The position numbers and the translations under genes were made by a program. DNA of 6,477 nucleotides from Solirubrobacterales bacterium (GTDB lineage: Bacteria; Actinomycetota; Thermoleophilia; Solirubrobacterales; 70-9), in assembly GCA_030152505.1 (NCBI GenBank), contig JASLJO010000170.1:1-6477 (forward strand), given 5' to 3'. The notes below the pieces were generated by a model, which saw nothing but the letters and a program-made list of their open reading frames with translations, ran no database searches and was not told where the DNA came from. Positions 1 to 6,352 of the stretch are shown one piece after another; position 1 is the first letter of the stretch; every line of letters starts with the position of its first letter.

Positions 1-1
1 T

Positions 2-592
2 GTGGCAGGCGCCGACGAGGCGGGTCGCGGCTGCCTTGCCGGCCCCCTGGTGGCCGCCGCCGTGCTGATCGACTACGAGACCCTCTCGCGGGCCGATCGC
101 CGCGCCCTCGCCGGGCTGCACGATTCCAAGCAGATGAAACCGGAGCGCCGCGAGGAGCTCTACCCGGCGGTGTTGCGGGCGGCGAGCCGGGTCAGCGTCG
201 TCGTGCGCTGCCCGCGCGGCATCGACGAGCGCGGCCTGCACGTCACCAACATCGAAGCGCTGTCGTGCGCGCTGGAAAGGCTGGCGCCGGGTGAGGAAGC
301 GACCTGTCTGGTCGACGGTTTCTCGCTGCGCAAGTGCGCGGTGCCGCATCGCGCGGTGATCGAAGGCGACGGCACGAGCGCGGCAATCGCCGCCGCCTCG
401 GTGATCGCCAAGGTCACCCGCGACCGCTACATGCACGGTGCCGCCGGCCAGCATCCCGGTTGGGGCTTCGAGGAGCACGTGGGCTACTCCACGCCCGAGC
501 ATCGCGCCGCGATCGAGCGAATCGGCATCTCGCCCTTGCACCGCCGTTCTTTCCAAAGCGTCGCCTACGCGCAGCTGGAGCTCGCTGGCTAA
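2..592 (+). CDS. rnhB: Ribonuclease HII, 5'-truncated by the window edge
   Basis: RNase HII cuts the RNA strand of RNA/DNA hybrids and starts removal of single ribonucleotides misincorporated in DNA; it acts in the cytoplasm with a divalent metal. The frame opens with V/M-A-G-A-DEAGRG, the family's N-terminal active-site motif. The four expected carboxylates are visible at D5, E6, D105 (in VDG) and D123 (in EGDG), with the 18-residue spacing between the last two seen in E. coli RNase HII. The AAASVIAKVTRD helix motif and the C-terminal HRRSF motif are also present. 196 residues are visible. Homologues carry about 10 or more residues before the DE pair (E. coli has DE at 16/17), and the GTG at position 2 matches the Val of the usual LVAG lead-in. 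I therefore read the gene as cut by the window and not as starting at this GTG. Its TAA stop overlaps the stop of the convergent yraN by four bases. Confidence 0.95.
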   Translation: MAGADEAGRGCLAGPLVAAAVLIDYETLSRADRRALAGLHDSKQMKPERREELYPAVLRAASRVSVVVRCPRGIDERGLHVTNIEALSCALERLAPGEEATCLVDGFSLRKCAVPHRAVIEGDGTSAAIAAASVIAKVTRDRYMHGAAGQHPGWGFEEHVGYSTPEHRAAIERIGISPLHRRSFQSVAYAQLELAG

Positions 593-966
593 AAGGCTGC
601 GCGGATGTGCTCGTAGTCGGTCACGCGGCCAATGTGGTCGTAGGTGACGCCGATGGCGTCGAAGCGGATCTCCTCGTAGCGCGGTAGGTCACGGCGCTCG
701 CTCATCCAGGCGGTCGCCAGGTGGCGGATCCGGCGTTGCTTCCGCGACCCGATCGACAACACCGGACGCTCCGGGCCGTAGAGGGAACCGGTGCGGCCTG
801 CCTTGACCTCGACGAAGACCAGTGCGAGACCGTCGAGGGCGACGATGTCGAGCTCGCCATGGCGGGTGCGGGCGTTGCGCTCGACGATCTCCCAGGAAGC
901 CTCCGCGAGGCGCTCCGCGACGAGGCCCTCGGCCACCCTGCCGAGCCGTTGGCGGGTCTGGGTCAT
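589..966 (-). CDS. yraN: YraN/UPF0102 family nuclease-like protein
   Basis: This 125-residue protein of the UPF0102 (YraN) family has a predicted restriction-endonuclease-like (PD-(D/E)XK type) fold. Its biological role is not established; a DNA-processing role is usually inferred from fold and neighbours. Visible family features are the N-terminal G-x-x-AEGLVAERL helix (E13), N31 in ERNARTRHGELD (E38, D40) and FVEVKAG (E53, K55), which together form the putative metal-binding E...D...ExK centre. Length is typical (about 110-130). The ATG at 966 places the G-x-x-AE helix at the usual distance; no strong Shine-Dalgarno precedes it. The gene normally lies between rnhB and yifB on the same strand, but here it is on the opposite strand, convergent with rnhB (stops overlap in the bases CTAA at 589-592) and divergent from yifB. 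It must therefore be transcribed from its own promoter in the 967-1076 interval. Confidence 0.92.
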   Translation of the reverse strand: MTQTRQRLGRVAEGLVAERLAEASWEIVERNARTRHGELDIVALDGLALVFVEVKAGRTGSLYGPERPVLSIGSRKQRRIRHLATAWMSERRDLPRYEEIRFDAIGVTYDHIGRVTDYEHIRAAF

Positions 967-1076
967 GGGCTGAAGCTAGGCCAAGGCCGCACCGCATGCC
1001 TTTTTCCGCAGAGTCGGCCCAGAAGATTTAGATCCTGCGCGCCACAGGCGCGTCCGGGCCGGCCAGCGTGGCCGCA
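967..1076. promoter_or_regulatory. Divergent intergenic region between yraN and yifB
   Basis: These 110 bases separate the divergent starts of yraN (left) and yifB (right), so both promoters are expected here or inside the neighbouring gene ends. The only AT-richer stretches are a T5 run at 1001-1005 and AAGATTTAGAT at about 1023-1033. The latter could supply a degenerate -10 element on either strand, but neither strand gives a convincing -35/-10 pair. The location is inferred from gene orientation; no specific box is claimed. Confidence 0.35.
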
Positions 1077-2573
1077 ATGCTCGCCACGGCACGGACATTC
1101 ACCCTCGACGGCATCGCGGCCCGGCCCGTGCGGGTCGAGGTCGACGTGCATCGAGGCCTGCCGGCGTTCAACGTCGTCGGCCTGCCTGACACGGCGGTGC
1201 GGGAGGCGCGCGAGCGCGTCCGCGCGGCGCTCTCCAACTGCGGCTTCGATTTCCCCCTGCGGCGGATCATCGCCAACCTGGCACCGGCCAGCCTGCGCAA
1301 GGCCGGGCCGGGGCTCGACCTGCCGATCGCGGTTGCGCTGCTCGTCGCGTCAGGTCAACTGGAGTGGGAGCGGCTGCCGCGTCTGGCGATGGCCGGTGAG
1401 CTGGCCCTCGACGGTTCGATCCGGGCGATCCCCGGTGTCCTGGCGATCGCCGAGGCGGCGCGCGAGCAGGGAGCCGAGGCGCTGCTCGTACCCGCCGAGA
1501 ACGGCCCCGAGGCATCCCTGGTCGACGGTCTCGAGGTTCTGCCGCTGGACAGTCTCGGGCAGGTTGCGGACCTGGTGGCCGGGCGGTGGGCGCCGGGCCG
1601 GCCAGAGCCATTGTCGCTGTCTCTCGATCCTCGGCCGGGAGCCCCCGATCTGGCCGACCTGCGCGGCCAGCCCCATCTGCGCTACGCCCTGGAGGTCGCG
1701 GCTGCCGGCGGGCACAGCCTGTTGATGATCGGTCCGCCGGGTGCCGGGAAGTCCCTTGCCGCCGGTCGCCTGCCCTCGATCCTGCCGCCGCTCGGAGCCG
1801 AGGAGGCCCTGGAGGTCGCCAGGGTCGCCAGCGCCTGTGGTCGTCTCAACCAGGGCTTCGGCGGCGGCCGCCCGTTCAGGGCGCCGCACCACACCGTCAG
1901 CCCGGCCGGCGTCATCGGCGGTGGTACCCCGCCTGGGCCGGGTGAGGCGACGCTCGCGCATCGCGGCGTCCTCTTCCTCGATGAGCTCTGCGAGTTCCGC
2001 CGCGACGCTTTGGAGGCGCTGCGCGGCCCTCTCGAGAGCGGCTGGGTGGCGATCTCTCGCGCCGGCGGCAATCGTCGTCTGCCCTGCCGCTTCATGCTCG
2101 TCGCCGCCTCCAACCCCTGCCCCTGCGGGCGCGGCGAGGCTGACCCGGAGTGCGGCTGTGCGCCGCTTGCCGTGCGCCGCTACCAGGGGCGGCTCAGCGG
2201 TGCGCTGGCCGACCGCCTCGACATCCTCGTGGCGATCCGCCAGCCGAGCGCCGCCGAGATCGGCGGTCCGCCTGGTGAGGGCTCCGCGGCGGTGCGGGAG
2301 CGGGTGACGGTGGCGCGCGAGCGGCAGGAAGCCCGACTCGGCGCCGGTCGCTGCAACGCCGAGATGAGCCCGTCCGAGGCGAGGGAATGCGTGCTCGACG
2401 AAGCCGCCGCGACGCTGCTCGCCGAGACCTACAAGCGGCGGCGGCTGAGCGGTCGTGCCCATGACCGGGTGCTGCGGCTCGCGCGCACCGTCGCCGACCT
2501 TGCCGGCGCCGACTCCGTCGGCCGCGACCAGATCGCCCAGGCCCTGCAACTACGAAGGAGGGATCGTGATTAG
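1077..2573 (+). CDS. comM: YifB/ComM family Mg-chelatase-like AAA+ ATPase
   Basis: Characterised ComM is a hexameric helicase that promotes branch migration of transforming DNA during recombination. This protein has the full family architecture. An N-terminal Lon/S5-like domain (about 1-125) contains GLPAFNVVGLPD and AVREARERVRAA. The AAA+ ChlI domain (about 200-370) has Walker A GPPGAGKS at 219-226 (K225) and Walker B VLFLDEL with D302/E303. The conserved cysteine cluster NPCPCG...CGC (C348, C350, C359, C361) is followed by RYQGRLSGALADRLDI, and a C-terminal Mg-chelatase domain (about 400-498) contains RRRLSGRAHDRVLRLARTVADL. The total of 498 residues is normal for the family. I chose the ATG at 1077 because homologues begin ML(A)-T; an in-frame GTG at 1068 would add three residues, and neither start has a clear Shine-Dalgarno. 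The stop overlaps the dprA start by 8 bases, so the two genes are probably translationally coupled. Confidence 0.95.
   Translation: MLATARTFTLDGIAARPVRVEVDVHRGLPAFNVVGLPDTAVREARERVRAALSNCGFDFPLRRIIANLAPASLRKAGPGLDLPIAVALLVASGQLEWERLPRLAMAGELALDGSIRAIPGVLAIAEAAREQGAEALLVPAENGPEASLVDGLEVLPLDSLGQVADLVAGRWAPGRPEPLSLSLDPRPGAPDLADLRGQPHLRYALEVAAAGGHSLLMIGPPGAGKSLAAGRLPSILPPLGAEEALEVARVASACGRLNQGFGGGRPFRAPHHTVSPAGVIGGGTPPGPGEATLAHRGVLFLDELCEFRRDALEALRGPLESGWVAISRAGGNRRLPCRFMLVAASNPCPCGRGEADPECGCAPLAVRRYQGRLSGALADRLDILVAIRQPSAAEIGGPPGEGSAAVRERVTVARERQEARLGAGRCNAEMSPSEARECVLDEAAATLLAETYKRRRLSGRAHDRVLRLARTVADLAGADSVGRDQIAQALQLRRRDRD
2555..2561 (+). promoter_or_regulatory. Shine-Dalgarno of dprA inside the yifB 3' end
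   Basis: AAGGAGG lies four bases upstream of the GTG at 2566 and within the last codons of yifB. It is the strongest ribosome binding site in the window. It fixes the dprA start at the GTG and argues against the longer in-frame extension back to 2455, which would overlap most of the YifB C-terminal helix and encodes residues unlike DprA. Confidence 0.8.
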
Positions 2574-3708
2574 CCAAGTCAACCCCGAGGCCTGCCCGGA
2601 CTGTCTGCGCCGCGCCTGGTTGCTCGCCCGTCTGGCGCCCTATATAGAGAAGATCGCCACCGGCACGGCAGGGAAGCGCTCGCCGGAACTGCTGCGCCTC
2701 GAAAATGAGGACCTGGTCGAGGTAGTCGCGGCCAAGGTCGCCGAGCAGGTGCTCGGCCGGGTCGCCGCTCTGCCGGAGGAGCGTCTGTACGGCGAGCTCG
2801 AGGCCGCCGGGTGCTGGGCCTGTTGCCGGCACGACCCCGTGTTCCCGGTGGGCCTTCGGGATGCCGCCGACGCTCCCTGGGTGTTGATCGGCAGGGGCGA
2901 TCCGGCCCTGCTCCTGCGGCTCTCGCCGGCCGAGGCCGTGACGGTGGTCGGCGCGCGGCGCGCCAGCACCTACGGCCGCGAGGTGGCGCGCGAGCTCGGG
3001 CGCGAGCTGGCCATGTCCGGCCTGGCTGTGGTCAGCGGTCTCGCCTTCGGCATCGATGCCTGTGCGCACCGGGGCGCGCTCGACGCGGGTCTCACCGTCG
3101 CGGTGCTCGGCTGCGGCGCCGATGTCGCCTACCCGGCGGCGCACCGCTCGCTCTGGCGGCGGATCGGTGAGAGCGGCCTCGTCCTCTCCGAGCTGCCGCC
3201 GGGCTGCGGGGCCTGGCGTTGGAGCTTCCCCGCTCGCAACCGGATCATGGCGGCGCTCTCCGGTATGACCGTCGTCGTCGAGGCGGCCGAGCGCTCCGGC
3301 TCGCTGATCACCACCGACCTGGCGGCCGACCTCGGCCGCGACCTCGGGGCGGTGCCGGGGCCGGTCGGTTCGCGTCTCTCGGTGGCCCCCAACAACCTGC
3401 TCGCCGGCGGCGCCTGCCTCGTCCGCGGCGCCCAGGACGTGCTCGATGCGATGCTCGGGCCCGGAGCGCCAAGGATCGAGCGGGCGGGGCCGCCGATCGA
3501 GCGGCCCCAGCACACGGTGCTGGAGGCCCTGGAGCTCGGCGCCGAGACCTGCGACTCGGTTGCCGCCGAGCTCGACCTCTCGGGTGCCGAGGTGGCGGCG
3601 GCTCTCGCCGACCTCGAGTCGCTCGGCTACGTCAACTGCTCCCTCGTCGGCGTGTACACGCGCACGGCCCTGAAACCACCATCGACATCTAGGCTGGAGG
3701 AACCATGA
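2566..3708 (+). CDS. dprA: DNA processing protein DprA (Smf)
   Basis: DprA binds incoming single-stranded DNA in the cytoplasm and loads RecA during natural transformation; it is also widespread in bacteria not known to be competent. The protein is 380 residues from the GTG at 2566. The Rossmann-like core is clear: VVGARRASTYG (127-137), SGLAFGIDACAHRGAL (157-172), GCGADVAYP, FPARNRIMAALS (from F221), ERSGSLITTDLA (around S244) and a VPGPVGS...NNLLAGGA segment. A C-terminal winged-helix domain (about 313-373) begins near RPQHTVLEAL. The N-terminal 90 residues contain CPDC (C10, C13) and CWACCRHD (C83, C86, C87, H89), ahead of the family's D-P-x-F/Y-P-x-x-L segment; a CxxC...CxxC pair could bind a metal, which is inference. 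Start choice rests on the strong Shine-Dalgarno at 2555-2561. The stop overlaps the thiD start as ATGA. Confidence 0.95.
   Translation: MISQVNPEACPDCLRRAWLLARLAPYIEKIATGTAGKRSPELLRLENEDLVEVVAAKVAEQVLGRVAALPEERLYGELEAAGCWACCRHDPVFPVGLRDAADAPWVLIGRGDPALLLRLSPAEAVTVVGARRASTYGREVARELGRELAMSGLAVVSGLAFGIDACAHRGALDAGLTVAVLGCGADVAYPAAHRSLWRRIGESGLVLSELPPGCGAWRWSFPARNRIMAALSGMTVVVEAAERSGSLITTDLAADLGRDLGAVPGPVGSRLSVAPNNLLAGGACLVRGAQDVLDAMLGPGAPRIERAGPPIERPQHTVLEALELGAETCDSVAAELDLSGAEVAAALADLESLGYVNCSLVGVYTRTALKPPSTSRLEEP
3696..3700 (+). promoter_or_regulatory. Shine-Dalgarno of thiD inside the dprA 3' end
   Basis: GGAGG lies four bases before the ATG at 3705 and inside the last codons of dprA (…LEEP-stop). 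With the ATGA stop/start overlap it indicates coupled translation of dprA and thiD. Confidence 0.75.
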
Positions 3709-4553
3709 GCGAAGCAATCATCCGAACCGTCCTTTCGATCGCCGGCTCCGATTCCGGGGCGGGTGCTGGCATCCAAGCCGACCTCAAGGCGCTGACCGCG
3801 TGCGGCGTCTACGGGACCACGGCGATCACGGCGATCACGGCTCAGAACACCGTGGGTGTGAGCACCGTCGAGCAGATCTCCCCGGCGACGATCGTCGCCC
3901 AGGTTCGTGCCGTGGCCGATGACATCGGCGTCGATGCCGTGAAGATCGGCATGCTGGGCACCGTCGAGACGGTGGGGGCTGTGGTCGAGGCACTCGACCT
4001 GCTTGGCGACGCGCCGGTGGTCGTCGACCCGGTGATGGTCGCCGAGAGCGGCGCGGTGCTGCTCGACGACGCGGCGCGCACCGCGCTGATCGAGCGATTG
4101 CTGCCGCTCGCCACCGTGGTCACGCCGAACATCCCCGAGGCGCGAGCGCTTACCGGCGCCGGCGAGGACGCATCTCAGGAGGATCTGGCTCGGGAGGTGC
4201 TGGCGCTCGGCCCGGAAGCGGTCGTCGTCACCGGCGGGCACAGCGATCAGGTCGTCGACTTCTATTTCGACGGAGTCAATGCCGTGCCGATTCACGGCGA
4301 GCGCCACCCCGACGGCGGCGCGCATGGCTCCGGCTGCACCCACTCCGCAACGATGGCGGCCATGTTCGCTCTGGGCCGCAATCCGCTCCGCGCCGCCGAA
4401 CGCGCGCGGGAGATCACCGAGCGGGCGATCCGCGCCGGGCTACGCGACATCGGACAGGGTGTGGGCCCGGTCGACATCTTCGATCTCGCCGGAACGCAGG
4501 CTGCCATCAGACGTCCCGAATGGCTTGATGCGCCGGCATTTCCGCGCCAGTAG
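3705..4553 (+). CDS. thiD: Hydroxymethylpyrimidine/phosphomethylpyrimidine kinase ThiD
   Basis: ThiD phosphorylates HMP and then HMP-P to HMP-PP, the pyrimidine precursor joined to the thiazole by ThiE in thiamine synthesis. It belongs to the ribokinase fold family and is cytoplasmic. The 282-residue protein is of standard stand-alone length, with no ThiE or ThiN fusion. Motifs in order are LSIAGSDSGAGAGIQADLKAL (10-30), ITAQNT with the HMP-contacting Gln at Q47, KIGMLGT, VVVDPVMV, VVTPNIPEARALTG, VVVTGGH, and the anion-hole HGSGCTHSA with the conserved Cys at C211. The ATG at 3705 overlaps the dprA stop and has a GGAGG site. No other thiamine gene or TPP riboswitch-like leader is visible here, so any thiamine control must come from elsewhere or be absent. 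It probably shares a transcript with dprA and ilvD. Confidence 0.95.
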   Translation: MSEAIIRTVLSIAGSDSGAGAGIQADLKALTACGVYGTTAITAITAQNTVGVSTVEQISPATIVAQVRAVADDIGVDAVKIGMLGTVETVGAVVEALDLLGDAPVVVDPVMVAESGAVLLDDAARTALIERLLPLATVVTPNIPEARALTGAGEDASQEDLAREVLALGPEAVVVTGGHSDQVVDFYFDGVNAVPIHGERHPDGGAHGSGCTHSATMAAMFALGRNPLRAAERAREITERAIRAGLRDIGQGVGPVDIFDLAGTQAAIRRPEWLDAPAFPRQ

Positions 4554-4563
4554 ATTCCTTCCC

Positions 4564-6258
4564 ATGAGCACCGACAGCGCCACCACGACCAAGTTGCCCC
4601 GGCCGCGCTCCAGCGTCGTCTTCGACGGGCCCGACCGCGCCCATGCCCGCGCATACATGAAGGGGATCGGGTTCGACGACGACGCGCTCAGCCGGCCGAC
4701 GATCGGCATCGCCAACACCTGGACCGAGGCGATGCCCTGCAACTTCCACCTGCGCGGTCTTGCCGAGCACGTCAAAGCGGGCGTCCGTGCCGCCGGCGGC
4801 ACGCCGCTGGAGTTCAACACGGTCGCCATCTCCGATGGGATCACGATGGGCACCCAGGGGATGAAGGCCTCGCTGATCAGCCGCGAGGTGATCGCCGACT
4901 CGATCGAGCTGATGGCGCGTGGATACCAGTTCGACGCGATCGTCGCGCTCTGCGCCTGCGACAAGACGATCCCGGGTTGCGCAATGGCACTGGCGCGCCT
5001 CGATGTGCCCTCCGTCCTGTTCTACGGCGGTTCGATCGCCCCGGGGCGCTGGCATGGCCGCGACGTCACCATCCTCGACATCTTCGAGGCGGTCGGAGCC
5101 CATGCCGCCGGCGATATGAGCGACGAGGAACTGAACGAGCTGGAGGGGGTGGCCAGCCCCGGTGCCGGCGCCTGTGGCGGTCAGTTCACCGCCAACACGA
5201 TGGCCTGTGCCTTCGAGGCGCTGGGGATCAGTCCTGGCGGCTCGGCGATGGTCCCGGCCGAAGACGACGACAAGGGAACCAGCGCCGAGAAGATCGGCGA
5301 GCTGGCGATGCGCGTCCTCGTCGAGGATCTACGGCCGAGTCGGGTGATCACCCGCGACTCGCTGGAGAACGCGATCGCCTGCGCATGCGCCTCCGGCGGC
5401 TCGACCAACGTGGTGCTGCACCTGATCGCCCTCGCTCACGAGGCCGGGATCGAGCTCGACATTGACGACTTCGAGCGGATCTCGCGTCAGACGCCGCTGC
5501 TGGCGGACCTAAAGCCGGGCGGTCGTTTCGTCGCCACCGATCTCTACCGGGCGGGTGGGGTGCCCCTGATCCTCAAGCGTCTCGCCGAGGCCGGCAAGCT
5601 GCACGAAGACGCGATCACGGTCAGCGGGCGAACGATCGGCGAAGAGGCCGAGGCGGCATCCGAGGCGGAGGGCCAGGAAGTCGTGCGACCGCTCGCCGAC
5701 CCGCTCAAGACCGAAGGCGGCCTGGCGATCCTGCGCGGCAACCTCGCCCCCGAGGGCGCCGTGGTCAAGCTCGCCGGCACCGAGCGCAAGCGCCAGGTCG
5801 GCCCGGCGCGGGTCTTCGAGTCCGAAGAGGAATGCTTCCGCGCGGTCAAGGAGCGGGCCATCCGGCCCGGCGACATCGTCGTGATCCGCAACGAGGGCCC
5901 GATCGGCGGGCCGGGGATGCGCGAGATGCTGCAGGTGACGGCGGCGATCGTCGGCGAGGGGTTGGGCGAGGAGGTCGCGCTGATAACCGACGGTCGCTTC
6001 TCCGGCGCGACCCGCGGCCTGATGGTTGGTCACGTCGCGCCCGAGGCGGCCAAGGGCGGCCCGATCGCGGCGATCCGCGAGGGCGACGAGATCGACCTCG
6101 ACGTCGATGCCCGGCGCCTCGACGTGGCGCTCTCGGATGAGGAGATCGCCAAGCGAGCCGCCGAATACGAACCGCCTCCGCCACTGTATGAGCGCGGCGT
6201 GATGGCGAAGTATGCGGCCACGGTCAGTTCCGCCTCCAAGGGCGCAATTACTTCCTGA
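4564..6258 (+). CDS. ilvD: Dihydroxy-acid dehydratase IlvD
   Basis: IlvD removes water from 2,3-dihydroxy-isovalerate and 2,3-dihydroxy-3-methylvalerate to give the 2-oxoacids that lead to valine, isoleucine, leucine and pantothenate. It is an Fe-S enzyme with Mg2+. The 564-residue protein has the three cysteines expected as cluster ligands: C59 (AMPCNFHLR), C132 (ACDKTIPGC) and C204 (GACGGQFTANTM). D133 and K134 follow C132, matching the metal-binding Asp and carbamylatable Lys of structurally known homologues. S480 in GRFSGATRG matches the proposed catalytic Ser. This three-Cys pattern fits the [2Fe-2S] form described for Mycobacterium tuberculosis IlvD. The C-terminus (AKYAATVSSASKGAITS) is a normal family end, so the gene is intact. 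The ATG at 4564 is chosen by family N-terminal length; the frame extends upstream but overlaps thiD there. Only 10 bases separate it from thiD and I see no Shine-Dalgarno. Its last 125 bases recur inverted at 6353-6477. Confidence 0.96.
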   Translation: MSTDSATTTKLPRPRSSVVFDGPDRAHARAYMKGIGFDDDALSRPTIGIANTWTEAMPCNFHLRGLAEHVKAGVRAAGGTPLEFNTVAISDGITMGTQGMKASLISREVIADSIELMARGYQFDAIVALCACDKTIPGCAMALARLDVPSVLFYGGSIAPGRWHGRDVTILDIFEAVGAHAAGDMSDEELNELEGVASPGAGACGGQFTANTMACAFEALGISPGGSAMVPAEDDDKGTSAEKIGELAMRVLVEDLRPSRVITRDSLENAIACACASGGSTNVVLHLIALAHEAGIELDIDDFERISRQTPLLADLKPGGRFVATDLYRAGGVPLILKRLAEAGKLHEDAITVSGRTIGEEAEAASEAEGQEVVRPLADPLKTEGGLAILRGNLAPEGAVVKLAGTERKRQVGPARVFESEEECFRAVKERAIRPGDIVVIRNEGPIGGPGMREMLQVTAAIVGEGLGEEVALITDGRFSGATRGLMVGHVAPEAAKGGPIAAIREGDEIDLDVDARRLDVALSDEEIAKRAAEYEPPPPLYERGVMAKYAATVSSASKGAITS

Positions 6259-6262
6259 CGGG

Positions 6263-6348
6263 TACAGAGCAAGCAGCTCAAGGACGCAGGGAGCGTGGCG
6301 TGCTTTAGCACGCGAGCGACCGAGGACACAGAGATGCGCCGCTCTGTG
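6263..6348. other. Structured spacer at the centre of the inverted repeat
   Basis: This 86-base stretch downstream of ilvD contains no plausible gene. Its ends pair (TACAGAGC with GCTCTGTG, one T/G mismatch). At its exact centre sits a 6-bp hairpin, GCGTGC (6298-6303), loop TTTA, GCACGC (6308-6313). The flanks carry short direct repeats: AGGACGCAG (6281-6289) with AGGACACAG (6323-6331), and GAGCG at 6291-6295 and 6314-6318. A further small hairpin is possible at GAGC (6267-6270) with GCTC (6276-6279). There is no T-run, so it is not a standard intrinsic terminator. It could be a structured intergenic repeat element or an RNA 3' structure; the function is unknown. Confidence 0.5.
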
Positions 6349-6352
6349 CCCG

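Noticed and set aside
983..1005. Terminator-like hairpin AAGGC (983-987) with GCCTT (998-1002) followed by T's
   Set aside because: The stem has only 5 pairs with a 10-base loop, and the T-run is partly inside the stem. On the + strand it would terminate only read-through antisense to yraN, so it is too weak to call.
1350..2549. Long antisense open frame (399 codons) opposite yifB
   Set aside because: It lies wholly opposite a gene with intact AAA+ motifs. Its composition is typical of a GC-rich shadow frame and no domain is recognisable.
2194..3717. Long antisense open frame (507 codons) opposite dprA and the yifB end
   Set aside because: It is a shadow of two well-supported genes. The C-terminal part is Arg/Ser/Pro-rich low-complexity, and no family motif is present.
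4279..4563. Upstream in-frame extension of ilvD (95 extra codons)
   Set aside because: It overlaps the conserved C-terminal part of thiD in another frame, and the added residues are unlike any IlvD N-terminus. The ATG at 4564 gives normal family length.
6298..6313. Intrinsic terminator for the comM-dprA-thiD-ilvD run
   Set aside because: The GCGTGC/GCACGC hairpin is not followed by a T-tract in either direction, so standard intrinsic termination is not supported.
6263..6348. tRNA-like or integron attC-like fold
   Set aside because: There is no T-loop GTTC, no 7-bp acceptor/anticodon geometry, and no attC core sites (GTTRRRY/RYYYAAC) at the ends.
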